DNA of 64,000 nt from positions 17,918,001 to 17,982,000 of the forward strand of contig OZ017804.1 in assembly GCA_963969395.1 (NCBI GenBank). The letters run 5' to 3'. This document shows, one piece after another, positions 37,044 to 49,620 of the stretch (within the stretch, counting starts at the first letter, position 1; every line of letters starts with the position of its first letter). Source of the DNA: Pseudoscleropodium purum (lineage: Eukaryota; Streptophyta; Bryopsida; Hypnales; Brachytheciaceae). The translations under genes and the position numbers were made by a program. The notes below the pieces were generated by a model. That model saw only the letters and a list, made by a program, of their open reading frames with translations. It was not told the DNA's origin and did no database searches.

Positions 37044-37191
37044 CACATTCATCCAAACATCATACCACATCCATCCAAACATCATATCACATCCATCCAA
37101 ACGCCATATCACATTCATCCAATCACCACATCACATTTATCCAAGCACCACATCACATTTATCCACGAACCACATCACATTCATCCAAAGG
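37044..37191 (+). repeat. 22-bp minisatellite upstream of the CNNM gene
   Basis: Six full units and one partial unit of 22 bp run in exact register, starting at 37044, 37066, 37088, 37110, 37132, 37154 and 37176. Each has the form CACATYYATCCAANCANCAT. The units diverge gradually along the array. It lies about 420 bp before the start codon, in the promoter or 5' untranslated region. Confidence 0.9.
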
Positions 37192-37481
37192 CTCCCTTCC
37201 TGCAGCTTCGCCGATCCGCCTGCAGCAGTTGCGGCATCCGCTTCCTTTCAACTTAATCAGTACTCACGTCAACCGTGCGCATCCGCCTTTCTGCTCGCTC
37301 GCATTCTCCACCACGTCCGATACAGCTCCCCGGCACTCACAAATCTCGTTCACAACGCATTAGATTTCAAAAACATTTCAAACATTTTCTACTTGACATT
37401 TCCAAATTCCTGATCACATTGAACAGAATTCTCTCAGAGATTTACGAATTCTTGAACCCTGAAGCGCTCGATTCTAGTACC

Positions 37482-37529
37482 ATGAGCTTTCGGAGTGGCC
37501 ACGGGCGATTATCCGATGTTTCTAAGTGA
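37482..37529 (+). promoter_or_regulatory. Upstream ORF of 15 codons
   Basis: An ATG at 37482 opens a 15-residue frame ending in TGA at 37527-37529, 77 nt before the main start codon. If the leader includes it, scanning ribosomes would meet it first and it could reduce translation of the CNNM-type protein. Whether it is in the transcript is unknown. Confidence 0.4.
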
Positions 37530-37606
37530 CGACGAGACGTAATTTGAGGTGTGGAAGTGGTGGATCAGGAGGTGAAGAGGAGTTTGTGAGGGTTTAGTTA
37601 GGGATA

Positions 37607-40600
37607 ATGGAGAGTTTCACAATGGTGATGGTGACGGTGATGGCGGGCTTGCATTCCGTGCTGGGATTAGGAGGAGAGGATCATCCCGTGGAGATCGGGA
37701 CGCTGTGGTGGTGGATTTATGGCGGCATTTCGGTTTTTCTAGTTTGCTTTGCGGGGATTATGTCTGGATTAACTCTTGGTTTGATGTCACTCGGGCTTAT
37801 GGACTTGGAGGTGCTACAGCGGAGTGGCACTCCACTTGAGAGAAAACAAGCAGGTACATTGCACTCCACTTAGATTTATGTTGTTTTCTGGAGCTTTGGA
37901 ATGTGGAGTTGATTAATGTTTTTTTTCTGCCTTCGAATTCTCTGCGCACAGAGAGTTTTAATTCGAGCCTTTGATGTTTTTTTAATATTAGAAAAAATGG
38001 AATTTTTAATGTAGCTCTTGTCTGCGTTTGAGAGGATTCTAATGCATTCTAATGCATATTATTTGAATGACTTATGAATGAGTTTAGAATTTTCAAAAGT
38101 TTGCTTGGAAGGTGAGTAATTCCATGAATTTTCTCTTCAACTGTTGTACGGTGTCATATTCACTAGATTCTAGATTCTAAATGCGTACTTGTCAATAACA
38201 TTCACTCCAATTTTGACCTATCCGTGCCAAAGGGTCTCCCAGCATTAGGATTCACTACCTTAAGTTTTATTGATATAAGGTAACCACACCTTATAGTGAC
38301 ACTTTGACACTTTTAGCAATTAGCACAATTACTATCATTTCGTTGGTTTTATTATATTCTTGTTAGCATATCAAAGAGTATTTCAATGCATTAAAGAATA
38401 CGTTATTTGGATGACGAATCTAATAGTTATAACATTCGGTAGATGACCTAAAACCAACACAAGTTCGAATAGTAAGGAGGTGTACAAATTCAAGATCAAT
38501 GTGTACTTGTTGTGCATGATTTTAAGATTTTTGAGTGTTGCATGCAGGTTCGTGTCTCAATTAGTTGCCTCTACCTTATTGCCTATTTGCGGAGTTTGGT
38601 TACCATCAGCCAAGGGCTTTCCTAATAGATGTTCGTTATTTTGAGTTCTGAAAACAGCTGCAATAACACCGGTTGTGACAAAGCAGCACCAGCTCCTTGT
38701 AACACTACTTCTCTGCAATGCCGTGGCCATGGAGGTATACAATGTCAAGCCTTGTGGTTTATCCTTGCACAACGAATTTGCACTAAAAATCAAAAGGTCG
38801 CAGGATCTGCTGGAATTTCTTATAATGTAGAGCTCTTTGAATATGTTTTTGTTAGAGAATCATGTCATCACCTGAGCATTGAATGGACGACTGTGTGCCA
38901 AACTTACCATTTCTTGAATTCTGAAAGGTTTTCGTTTTGGTCACGAATGCTTTATAGTCAGGAAGAGATTAAATTTTCAGCATGTGGTTTCCTACCATGA
39001 CCTGGCAGGCTCTTCCGATATTTCTTGACAAGATGTTCAACGAGTGGGTGGCTGTGATTCTTTCAGTTACATTTGTACTTGCGTTTGGTGAGGTAAAATT
39101 CTTGATGAATTGTGAGCAACTCTTTATTATGAACTTTGAATTCTTTGGTGTTACGTGCCGGCTGCTCGTTTGAAAACTGGGGTTTTACAGTGATAAGTCT
39201 GACCATTCATTGTGTTTGTCACTTCGGGTTCTTTCAGGTCATACCTCAAGCCATATGCTCCCGATATGGGTTAGCTGTGGGCGCTAACATGGTCTGGCTG
39301 GTGAATATAATGATGGTCGTTTGCTGGCCCCTTGCATATCCAATTGGTCGGGTTAGTTTTTTTAATCACACCGTAAATTTTGAAGTTTTTTATACAAAAT
39401 GGGTGTGGCAATGGTCTTCATTATGTGATCTTGAAGATTCAGAATAATTGCCTGCTGAGAATTGTACTCTTTATGGACTCTGAACCGAGGGGAGGACGCT
39501 TTTCATCAACAGAAGCTATATCTGCAGTGAATTTGAGGAAGTTTAAGGAGGTTTAGCACTACTCGAGAAGCGAGTCAGTGCTACAATGACAGTGTCTTGT
39601 AGCGTGATTGTTTGTTTACTTAAAGAGAGTGCTGGTTCATCTTTTGCTTACATTGTGCTTGTATCTCTACTCGCTGTCCTGCGTACTTTTGACAGTTACT
39701 GGACTACCTACTCGGACATGATGATTCGGCCTTGTTCAGGCGCGCACAGCTGAAGGCACTTGTTTCAATCCATGGAAAAGATGTATGACTTCTTGTTGTT
39801 TAAGAGCTGTCCGTGTAAATAGACCTCGCAGATTTATTTTTTCGAGTACTATTTCTGTTACTAGTTCCTCAATCTTATCAAAAGCATCTCAAGGAGATAT
39901 TTGGTCGTTCATTGGTTTATATAACTCAGAATGATTGGTGTGGTCAGTGGTTATGTCAGAAGCTTTAGATCTAGTGCCTCACCGATCTCAACTAGCGTGT
40001 GTAGTGTATTCAAAGGAGCCCTTCCTTCAAATTCATCTGGGGTCTGTATTTTCCTGGAAAGAGTTATAGTTATTATTAATCTAAATCTCTACTGTACTGT
40101 GCGGATGCAAGGCTGGAGGTTACCTAACCCTTGACGAGACAACAATCATTGCTGGAGCTTTAGACTTGACTGAGAAGGTGAGTTGCATGCGGAGCTCTTC
40201 AAAATTTGCAAATATTGTTATACATGCTATGAGTTAGTTTGCAACTTTTTCGCTATGTGTAGTTGTTGTTGACACACTGGTTTTTATATAGTCTCAGTGT
40301 TTATATACTCTGTTTGATTTATATCATCTGCTACCGCTGAAGAGTTGTCTTGAACGTGGGCTGCAGACTGCAGCTGAAGCTATGACTCCAATCGAATCGA
40401 CGTTTCTGTTGGACGTAAACACCAAATTAGATAGGTGAGGACTTTATAAGTACACTCTTGTAGATACCGGTATGGAATGTTTGGCTCAGCCAGTTTGTAA
40501 TTTCTCAGAGATCCTAACTTGGACTGCTCACAGGGAGGCGTTGGGGAGGATCATGACACGAGGGCATAGCCGCGTACCTGTTTACTCTAATAGTCCTCAG

Positions 40601-43557
40601 AACATAGTTGGCTTGTTGCTGGTGAGTTATTCTTCACTGTCTAGAGTATCTGAAGGCTGTTCGCATGTGCTAGTTTTGAGATGAAATCTCTCTAGAGACT
40701 TAATCGCTGTAATCTACTGGAGCAGATTGTGCAGTCTCAGAGTAGGAGACTGTACTGCTCTCAAAACTATTGAGTTACCCACGGTGAATTTGAACAATGA
40801 GTATAACGGATTCTAAACCCTAATATTAATCAAATTCCTTTGTTTTCTTGTTTATTAAATCTATTCGAAATTTTGCTTCGCAGAGTGGATTAATTACTCT
40901 GCTTGCATAAAATGTGTGCAGGTGAAGAACCTATTGACTGTTCGAGCTGAGGAAAATACTCCTATTAGTGCTGTTCCCATTCGAAGAATACCCAAGTAGG
41001 TTGCGGAAAGGATGGCCTTTGATGGGCCTTTGTATTCTTTCTTCCTTTGTAGAATAGATTCTATGGTGGGTCTTTCATTGAATTGTTTTGAATAATGTTA
41101 CAGATAAAATCTTAAACTGTCCTAGATATGAGTGAGAAATTTTCATCTGCCTCTTGTGTTGACTAAGAACAATTCAAGGGTCTTGTTTTACAGTCTCTCA
41201 GAAATTGGTGCTGGCCTGTGATGTATTAACATGTGGTAATCCAATCCATTCTAATGGTTATTATCGTATCGAACAGTATCAGTCAGTAGTAGTTTGTACT
41301 CTCTGGCTGCACGACTTTGTAAATAGACTGGGTTAGCAACTGTTACGAGAATGTCCATGTTGAAGCAGATCAATGGGTGGAGCCAGATTTAAGGCGTTCC
41401 AAGTCTCTTTCCTCAAAAGACCATGATTTGGCTAGTTCACATGTGGATATTTATCAGAAATGTCCCTGGAAATCGCTAAATGTTTTGGAGACTAACAATG
41501 CAATGATGTTGCAGACTGCCGGAGGACATGCCATTGTACGACATTCTGAACGAATTTCAGAAAGGAGGTAGTCACATGGCTGCTGTAGTGGCCATTAAAC
41601 AAAGGAAGAAGTGGCCCAGTTTTGGACAGAAAGAGGAAAAGAACGGTCTCAAGGATTACCAAGTTGCTGAAGCGGGTATTGAGGAAGGTGATATTGAGAA
41701 GGCATATGCACATCGTAATGGCGGAGGAGAGCCTAGTAGCAATGCAGAGCACGAGCCGTTGAAAGGGGAAGCTGATTACAATCGTGAAGGTGGCAACAAG
41801 CCAAAGCACATACAGGAAGGCGATGTAATTGGCATCATCACCATGGAGGATGTGATGGAAGAGCTTTTACAGGTGCACTTACAGAGCACTTAAATTAGAA
41901 TTTCCTGTTTATCACTTAAACAAGTTCTGTGATGTCTGTGTAGTAGTGCTAGCCTCTCCATCGAGTAACATTCACAGGAAGGTTACTTAAATTACACTGA
42001 TGCAATTTCTGAAGTGCTTTATGGTCCCTAGATAGTTACCATTCAGCAGCATCAAGGACGTTCTCTGCATCATTCGTTGTGCTGATTGTATGTTGGCTCT
42101 ACAGGAGGAGATTGTGGATGAGACAGACGAGTACATAGACGTCCATAAGAGGTGAGACTATCTTCCTTATCTTGTTTTTGCGATTAATCACCTACTTTCT
42201 GCGACCCTTACCCTCTCTGTATTAGTTCTGAAGTTACTTAACAGCGTTGAACACGAGTAACTTGGGGTGGAACGTACTTCGTGGTCTATCATAGTCTTTT
42301 CTATTAGGCATGACTCCCAGAGTAGGCCTTGTTGCAGATATACGGTCTCTTTGCCTTGGGATGATATATTACTGTTATCGGTTGTGCAAGAACTCATTTA
42401 CTTCTAATATATCAATTTGAAGTCCAACCCATTGCAGAAAAGTCAAACTGCAATTCCATGTGCATTTTGGCCATCAAATTCTAGCAATTTAAAAAATAAA
42501 AAATAAAAAATCTCATAGATGAAATGTGTTTCCCTTGAAATTTTAGATTCTTTTGGTGCAAAATGAATTCATATGATTTTATAGGTGAAACGTTACAATA
42601 AACCTCCCAAAACATATAAATCATTAGGGGAGGTGCAAGTTTCAATTCGGATTCACTTGGTATGTTTTCTATAAAAAACTTAGGATTTAATTTGGAAATC
42701 CAATAGATGAACGTCTTGTATAGTTTAGTTTGGGCCGAGCTTGCAAGTGCAAGAAACTTCACAGTATCTGAAGATTTCAGACTTGAAACTAGGCACGAAA
42801 TTTTCAGACTTCGTTTTCGTAGTTGGGCAAGAAAAAGTCACCTTCGAGTCTGACCAGCAAGCGTCCACTACCTGTGAGAATTTCCTCAAAGGGATTCACA
42901 TATTGCTCACGTACTTAGTCATGTCTGCATTGATGAGTCAAAGCTTACGAGTCAGAGTGTGAGCAGTCAAAATATGCAGCTGAATCCCTTCTTTTTGTAT
43001 ATTTGCTTTGTTCTATCTTCAGGATTCGAGTTGCTGCAACAGCAGCACAGATCAGTAAAAGTGCCTCCCTTGGTCGCCGGGCCTCAGTTCCTAGTATCGT
43101 GAGTTTAACAACTAAATCCTTTAATTTATGCTCGTTTTGAAGCATATTGTTCCTTATAACGATGATTTCCTGCACAACTTTCTTTTACCTCGAGTTGGCA
43201 ATTGGGTCCCTTCTACAGTGTGTTGTAGATTGAATATTCCTTCTACATTACCATTGTAGACCATTGAATCTAGTATATTTCTCTCCTGAAAATTATCTTT
43301 TTTATGAAATAGGAAGTGTGTTCAAGAACGTTATGTGTACAAAATCTCATAACATTTGCCATGGTATGCAGACAATGGGGCTCTCAAAGCAAGCGCAGGA
43401 GGCAGTGCAAAAAGGTAGAGCAGAGGCCATGGCAACGCAAATGGCGTCCGATAGACATGGCGATCGTCATCAGAAGAAGAAAGTTGAGAAGGGCCTTACT
43501 GAACCACTTTTGGGGTCGAGTCCTAAGGCGAATCCTGATTCACCGAAGACCACGTGA
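37607..43557 (+). CDS. MGR-like: CNNM/DUF21-CBS magnesium transporter
   Basis: Thirteen exons with GT-AG borders give 523 residues: 37607-37853, 38658-38734, 39009-39092, 39238-39351, 39696-39782, 40112-40177, 40367-40434, 40534-40621, 40922-40995, 41515-41872, 42105-42151, 43023-43098 and 43372-43557. Residues about 30-205 are the membrane DUF21/CNNM domain, with the GIMSGLTLGLMSLGLMDLE helix, the VVTKQHQLLVTLLLCNAVAM segment and GEVIPQAICSRYGLAVGAN. Residues about 226-420 are a CBS pair: TPIESTFLLD, RGHSRVPVYSNSPQNIVGLL and, after an acidic insert of about 75 residues, GDVIGIITMEDVMEELLQ. The C-terminus EEIVDETDEYIDVHKR plus a basic tail is typical of plant members. These are homologues of animal CNNM and bacterial CorC. 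In Arabidopsis the MGR proteins export Mg2+ into the vacuole or xylem. Which membrane this one serves is not visible. The exon pattern is intact, with no breaks. Confidence 0.95.
38274..38295. repeat. Short TATAAGGT palindrome in intron 1
   Basis: TATAAGGT and its complement ACCTTATA are separated by six bases, in intron 1 of the CNNM-type gene. The half-site equals the terminus of the MITEs seen elsewhere, so it may be a solo end or excision relic. Confidence 0.45.
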
Positions 43558-44632
43558 ATTGTTTTAGGTAATTACACATATTTGCCTCCCTCATCCTGGT
43601 GCAACCGCTTGTAGACTCTTGTCTAAAATGTATATGCCGTGAACATGAGAGCTTGGAGTTGATTTTGGATACATTTGGTATCAGCATTTTGAAAATTTTT
43701 AGTACATTCATGTGGTGTCCAAAAAATACGTGCTAAGATGTAATGGAGATTTGGGATCCTCTTTCAATAGCCGACAATATTGAACAAAGATTATTCAGTC
43801 TAATAATAGGAAACATGGTTCTTTGGACGCTTTAAGGTGTATAGTCCTTAATTGTGTGCAAAATGTTGCAACATAAGCCTTTTCAGTGTGGTTTATATTT
43901 GTTTTCATTGAAGATATTCTTTCGTATTGTGTTGTATTTAAGGTAAGGTCCACTGTAATGTGGAAACCGTGAAGGAATCCTAGCAGTGGAGCTATCTGAA
44001 TCAGCCACCCAATGAGGACCGGCAATTCGGATAAGTGTAGTCCTACAACAACGTACAAAGGAGTTTTTAGGATTGGACGCACTAAGGTAAGCTTAGGTAT
44101 GAGAAGAAATATCCACAGAAAATGAAATGTACCGTGCTGCCACAGTTGTAAGCTATTGATAGCTCCACGTCAGTAATTCTCAGAGAGGTGATTTCGGAGA
44201 TTTGCTGACGTGGACCCGTTTGCACTTAATGTAACTTTGTACACAAAATTCTTAACCAAGCTAGGAGCCTCCCACTTTTCACTGGTTGAGAATGTTATGT
44301 GTTCACCACTGTACATTTTGTACATAAAATTCTATTAATTGGTAGTCTTTTGTACAAGTTTGTGTTGTTCTAATGCATTGAAAACTAAGAGCAACAAAGA
44401 GATCTAATGCCCAACAAAGAGATACTAAGATGAGTAATTTAATTTGCAATATTCGATAAAGAATTGTAGAATTAGCATTGTCTTAGTTCCTCGATATGGT
44501 AAATTGCATGCAAGATTAATTTTAGGCTATTATGTGCTCAATAGAACAATGAAATAGCCAAGCACATGATACCAATATTTATCCAGAAACTTGAATCCCA
44601 TCTTAAGCCAACAATTGCAACTCAAGTAGCTA
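43558..44632. other. 3' region of the CNNM gene and spacer
   Basis: The first part is the 3' untranslated region. 43620-43770 resembles other dispersed text (GTGGTGTCCAAAAAATACGT), also seen in diverged form near 4790 (inverted) and 58820. 43945 and 44085 have AAGGTAAG words. No gene was seen. Confidence 0.45.
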
Positions 44633-44986
44633 TTAACCCCTAAAGGACCTATGGCCTCTACGTGGTTATTGCAACTACATTTGTAGAAAATTCGATATGC
44701 TAACCTCACTAACAACTTGAGAACAATAAAGAGATCCTAAATGATTTTTCCTACTGAATCCATTGGTGCAATCCAATCAAAAAATGATCAAGTATGCAAT
44801 TTTTGATGAATTTTTTGAGAATGGAGACAACACTCTAGGTTGTCACTTCACATCTTCATATCTTTTTTCTACACTTCAAAATTCTTTGAAAAAAATTACA
44901 CATCAAATGAGGAATTATGCCTTATTACAAAAGCTAGTGAAGAAAACAAGATTCTTACTACTTACCCTTGGTCCTTTAGGAATTAA
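44633..44986. mobile_element. Short TIR element of family A type
   Basis: It starts TTAACCCCTAAAGGACC and ends GGTCCTTTAGGAATTAA, an inverted match at 15 of 17 positions. At 354 bp it is much shorter than the roughly 930-bp family A copies and looks like an internally deleted derivative. No coding content or clear target-site duplication was seen. Confidence 0.6.
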
Positions 44987-45032
44987 GTACAAATTTTGAT
45001 TGACAACAACAATCAAGCTAATAGTTGCAATT

Positions 45033-46298
45033 TTAAAAGTCTATAAGGAAAGCACAAATGCCGGTAGCCAAAAGACCAGTGCTTTTATCTAAAGGATGAT
45101 CCGGAAGCTCCTGCCAACATTTCTTCAACAAGTCGAATTTCATGCGGTGTCCTTCCTCGCACAAAATGATGATTGAATCCGCACATCCCACAGCAACTGG
45201 CATTTCATCGATGTTATTTAGTTGAAACATCTTTTTGGAGAGTTTGCAGAAATTATGAATCTTTGCCACATTAATCACCTCCTTTGTCTCCGGTACAACC
45301 TTCCAGATGCTTAGTGTCACCATCCGTTTCCTACATCTGGTCATCTTTACCATGTACAACCGACTTGAGTCAACTACCAATTGTAGATCTTCTTCAGCAA
45401 TTGAGAGAGGAGGAAAGTTGACATCCACTTTGCACCATGCACCAGTTACTAAATCACATGTGTATAACACAATTGTATAAAACATTGGTAAAGTGGGAAT
45501 ACTAGATAAGTCTACAAACAATGTGTAGAAAATCCCCTCTATGAAGATGCTAGAATAGGCAGAAAATCCAATGTTTGGAACTTCACAAAGTTTCCTCCAC
45601 ATCAAGGTCACGGACTCATACAAAAAAACGTTTGGGCTTCTTGGTTCGGTTGTATCCCTCTGCCTCTCCATACTTACAATTTTGTAGGTTTGGGTTGCAT
45701 TGTCTACTGACATGACCACAATGTCACGATGGTAAAATTCCCGAATTTCAGGTAATTCCGGAATTTCATGGAAGCTCTTGTTTATAGGATTGCAAACAAT
45801 GTGCATTTGCCGCATCGTTGGCCAATCTGGTGCTAAATACGTTGTATAGATGAGCTCTCCTGCTGCAGCTAATGTATGCCTGTATTGTCCCAAATGCCAC
45901 CATGGATCCATTAATCCTCTATTCCTACTACTAGAAAGATAAGAATCCATGATCACAGAATCGGACAACTTGTAGGAACGCTTCTCCATTGGATCTAGTA
46001 TTTGCCACTCTGAGCTTGTTGGCATTGCTTTATGAATCAATTTTGGAGAGATGAAGATTGAGGATGCTTTGTGAGGAGAAAGGGCACGAAGCGTTGCAAA
46101 TCTTGGTTGAGAGATGAGATGATTCCATTCTTTGCAAACTAGACGGAATTGACAAAGTATATGCATTGGAAGACAAGCCAACACATTTTCGAGCATTTCA
46201 GGAAGCAAATCTTTCCATATTGAGTTTGACATGAATTTGTTGTGAATCTCTTGGACACATTGGGGTTTAATCTTGTTCTTCTCTTGGGTTTTCATCAT
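45033..46298 (-). CDS. F-box protein, intronless
   Basis: A single uninterrupted frame encodes 421 residues from ATG at 46298. The F-box lies at about residues 28-70 (WKDLLPEMLENVLACLPMHI, then RLVCKEWNHLISQP) and would bind a Skp1-like subunit of an SCF ubiquitin ligase. The remaining 350 residues have scattered hydrophobic stretches (CNPINKSFHEIPELPE, VTLMWRKLCEVPNIGFSAY), as in plant F-box proteins with degenerate kelch or beta-propeller-like substrate domains. No clear kelch repeat or leucine-rich repeat is visible, so the target is unknown. The first Met pair has a TATA-like run only 13 nt upstream. An internal Met at residue 23, just before the F-box, is an alternative start. The frame is intact. 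Confidence 0.85.
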   Translation of the reverse strand: MMKTQEKNKIKPQCVQEIHNKFMSNSIWKDLLPEMLENVLACLPMHILCQFRLVCKEWNHLISQPRFATLRALSPHKASSIFISPKLIHKAMPTSSEWQILDPMEKRSYKLSDSVIMDSYLSSSRNRGLMDPWWHLGQYRHTLAAAGELIYTTYLAPDWPTMRQMHIVCNPINKSFHEIPELPEIREFYHRDIVVMSVDNATQTYKIVSMERQRDTTEPRSPNVFLYESVTLMWRKLCEVPNIGFSAYSSIFIEGIFYTLFVDLSSIPTLPMFYTIVLYTCDLVTGAWCKVDVNFPPLSIAEEDLQLVVDSSRLYMVKMTRCRKRMVTLSIWKVVPETKEVINVAKIHNFCKLSKKMFQLNNIDEMPVAVGCADSIIILCEEGHRMKFDLLKKCWQELPDHPLDKSTGLLATGICAFLIDF

Positions 46299-46310
46299 CT
46301 CTCAGTTGAA

Positions 46311-46318
46311 ATATATAT
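46311..46318 (-). promoter_or_regulatory. TATA-like box close to the F-box start
   Basis: TATATAT on the - strand lies 13-20 nt before the first ATG. If it directs transcription about 30 nt downstream, the transcript would start inside the first codons and translation would use Met23. It may equally be a chance AT run, given the local composition. Confidence 0.3.
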
Positions 46319-46622
46319 CTATTAGGCAGTACTTGAATCTTCTATGCAAATTATGATCTTGATAACTACAATTATTTTAAAGTTAATATTTTCAAGTTAC
46401 TAAAAGATTACTATTATAATATTTTATCCTCAAAAATAAATACAATGGCATCTTTTATATGGAAACTAAAGTTCTAAATTTACCAATTTCATCATTTCTA
46501 GGGTATCCTCTATTGTTGCGACAACCAAAATAAAAATCATTTTTTCATTTGAAACTAACTTTAAAATCTACAATTTGTGCAAAACATTTCTTTATTTATA
46601 TTCTACTTAGGTAAGTATCATT

Positions 46623-46846
46623 ATTACAAAGTAAAAGATAATTAAAGGATATTACAAAATAAAAGTTAAATAAAATATATTACAAAGTAAAAGATAATTA
46701 AAGGATATTACAAAATAAAAGTTAAATAAAGTATATTACAAAGTAAAAGATAATTAAAGGATATTACAAAATAAAAATTACATAAAGCATATTACAAAGT
46801 AAAAACTAAATAAATGATATTACAAAGTAAGAGTTAATTAAAGCAT
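46623..46846 (+). repeat. 28-bp minisatellite, eight units
   Basis: Eight units of exactly 28 bp start at 46623 and every 28 bases after that. Two variants alternate in the first part (ATTACAAAGTAAAAGATAAT- and ATTACAAAATAAAAGTTAAA-), making a 56-bp higher-order pattern repeated about 2.5 times. The array is in the region upstream of the F-box gene. Confidence 0.92.
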
Positions 46847-49454
46847 AAACAAGAAGAAAAAAGGGCATGACAAAGAATGGAACTAAAGTTTTATAATTAA
46901 GGATAATTTAAGATCCAACACGATTCAAAAATCTATAACAATCACACCGTATGTCCAAATGCTAAAAAGCAATGCCGATGTATCCCTCCTTGCAAAGAGC
47001 TTTTTGCATTACCAATAATGCGACTAGGAGGTGCACGGTCTAATTGAAAAGACCTATAATTTATATTATAGGGAATTTGAAGGCATTGGAAGATTTTTTT
47101 AGGACTGTTCACCTTGCTTTGTACTAGCACATTGCTATTAGAATATTAAAAAATTAAAAAATATTTTTAATATTTTTAAAAATTAATAATTCAATATTAT
47201 TATATGATGTGGTTGTCTTCCAACCATGTTAGATTGTTGATGTTGCAAAGTCCCCATATTCAATATAGTCCAAGAACTTGCAATCTTGTTGAGCACCTCA
47301 ATTTCATTTAAATAATGAGACAATTTAAAATCCAAAATTAACTCAAAAATCCATGACTTTTGCATTGTATGTGCAAATGCTACAAAACAAAGTTCATGCA
47401 CTCCTTCTCTAAAAGAGCTTTTTGACAATACTAATAATGCTACCAAGAGATGTACAATCTAGGAGATCTCACTATAACAAGCAAACAAAATAAATAAAAC
47501 AAACAAGACAAGCAAGCTAATACAAGGTATGGGTTGAAATTAATGAAGTTTGAATTAATAGAATTTGTACATATATACTTCAAATTGTTGGAGGTTAATA
47601 TTTTGATGGTTTCAATAGTATAGAAACCCAAAGTTGCTAAGATTGCCTTAGAGAAAGAATGAAATTACATTTGCCATACAATGACTTCAAACTTTGATAA
47701 CAAGAATCCAATATATTCCTCCTATCTATTGGCATGATTGATTAAGTTTTCAAGAAACCTCTTTTCCTTGATTCTTAAATAGAATTCTTTTCATTATCAA
47801 AGCACCAATACTACAATTTCAATTCATGTACAAAATTTGTGTGCTTATAATTTATAGAAAAGAATAGAATTTCTTTGAAATAACAAGAGCTCTTCATTAG
47901 CAACTACAATCAATCTTGAATCCATCACCTCAAAATCAATCATGTCTTAGTTCCTAAACATACATAAATACATAAATTGGAATTGGGATTTTCAATTTTA
48001 TAATTAAATTTTTAACAATTTAGTATTTTGAATCACTTTGTACTTCTTTTTATTTACTCTTTTTTTCCAATATGTTGTGCACTTTCAAATGATCTAAAAG
48101 ATTGCAAACTTGATTTTTTCTTCTGCTGGAATGCAAAAATGCCAAACTTTTTGTCCCCCTACTATACAATAGGATACAATAATCTTACAAATTGCCTATT
48201 GTGCTATTCAAAGAATTTTGCATCATATTGAATACAATTGTCATTTTTTGTCTTGAATATTTAGCATTCAATTCTTATGCAATTCCAATCAAGAATATCA
48301 AATTTCAATTTCAGAAAATCAAACCCCCATTTTTGGCAAATGTTTCATTTAATATTCATTGTTTTACATGATAATTGATTGGAAAAACATTGATGATGAA
48401 TTTTTTTAATTTTTAGGAAAACATTGAACATTTGCATAGATATGTAGGAAACATCTATATGCACATATCTCATGTTAACTTTAGAATATCGAGTTGATCA
48501 TTGTGGAAATCATCCCTTTTAATATTGTATAAATCATTTGTTTAAAAAACTCCAAGAACACTCATTGGAGGTCAAATTATTGGAGGTTCAGTTTTCTTGC
48601 TAGAATAATTTCACTATTGGGATTTTTGTGTTTCAATTTCATCTTAGACCTATTCATGATTTTAGGTTTTCCTTCAATCTTGTACTTAGCACTATTCATA
48701 ACCATTTTTTATAAGAATGAAAATGAAGTGTGCATTTTTTGAAAAAATTTCTCTAGATGTTCATCTCAATTCTTTCAACATAAAAAATTTTATGCTGAGA
48801 AGATTCAAAGTCTTCAAATCTAATTAGGTAACTAAGGTGCAAAAAAATTGGTTTTTATCACTACAAATACTAATATCTTGTAATCCATGTGGCCAAAAAT
48901 TTTGAATTTCTTCTACACATTTTTATACTAGTCTAGTGCATAATCCTATAGTTTTATATGCGAAAACAATAACTTCTAAAGTTTTTTGTACTTTATAGTA
49001 GAAATGGTAGTTTTGAATGGAATTTGATGAAAAAAGGCCTTGGGACTTTAGAGTTTAACCAAAACAAGAACCTTCTTCTTTTCATTGATTTAGAATGTTA
49101 TATGTTTACCACCATTGTATTGCAATGAATTTGTTTTAATGAATTTGTCTCACTATTATAATAATTATAGCTAATTGTGATTTAATTCTAAAACCAACCT
49201 CTACAAATCCCTATCTAAAATGTATGTCCTCTTGGGATGAGAGCACATGGTCATTTCTTGGTGCATCTATTCACATCACTTTGAGAATCCATAGTTTATT
49301 CATATAATGACTAAAAAATGTATTCTACATAAATTTGTAAGTAGGACATTAAATCCTCCATTCAAAGTAGGCCCAATAGGGTAATTATGCAATTCATCCA
49401 TTTCATCGGGGATAAAAGTAAAAAAAGCCCCCTATATTGTATTGTGTCTAGGGG
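46847..49454. other. AT-rich intergenic DNA
   Basis: No gene was seen. 46930-47100 and 47280-47430 share diverged text (ATGTGCAAATGCTA/ATGTCCAAATGCTA and CTCCTTCTCTAAAAGAGC/CTCCTTGCAAAGAGC), which suggests a local duplication of about 400 bp. 48530-48600 is related to 17180-17290. Confidence 0.5.
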
Positions 49455-49620
49455 AAGATGTAGACCCCTCCTAGCTAATTTGGGGTCTCTGATTGCAAAT
49501 ATGAACTCAGAATTTGCAAAAAAAAATAGTGGCAAATAAAAAATTCTTGCGTTTTTCCCAAAGGTAAATTTGGCTTGTGGGGCCCACTTCGAATGGAAGC
49601 TTTAGTGTCCTCTAATTTGT
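49455..49620 (+). repeat. Dispersed repeat, family G, copy 2
   Basis: The text from CTCCTAGCTAATTTGGGGTC to GGGGCCCACTTCGAATGG parallels 16816-16965 and the inverted copy at 62511-62770. No coding content was seen. Confidence 0.5.

Noticed and set aside
41492..41809. 105-codon frame antisense to CNNM exon 10
   Set aside because: It is a shadow of the real exon on the opposite strand.
46623..46846. Regular repeats resembling a CRISPR array
   Set aside because: The units are directly abutting with no unique spacers, and this is a plant nuclear sequence. It is a minisatellite.
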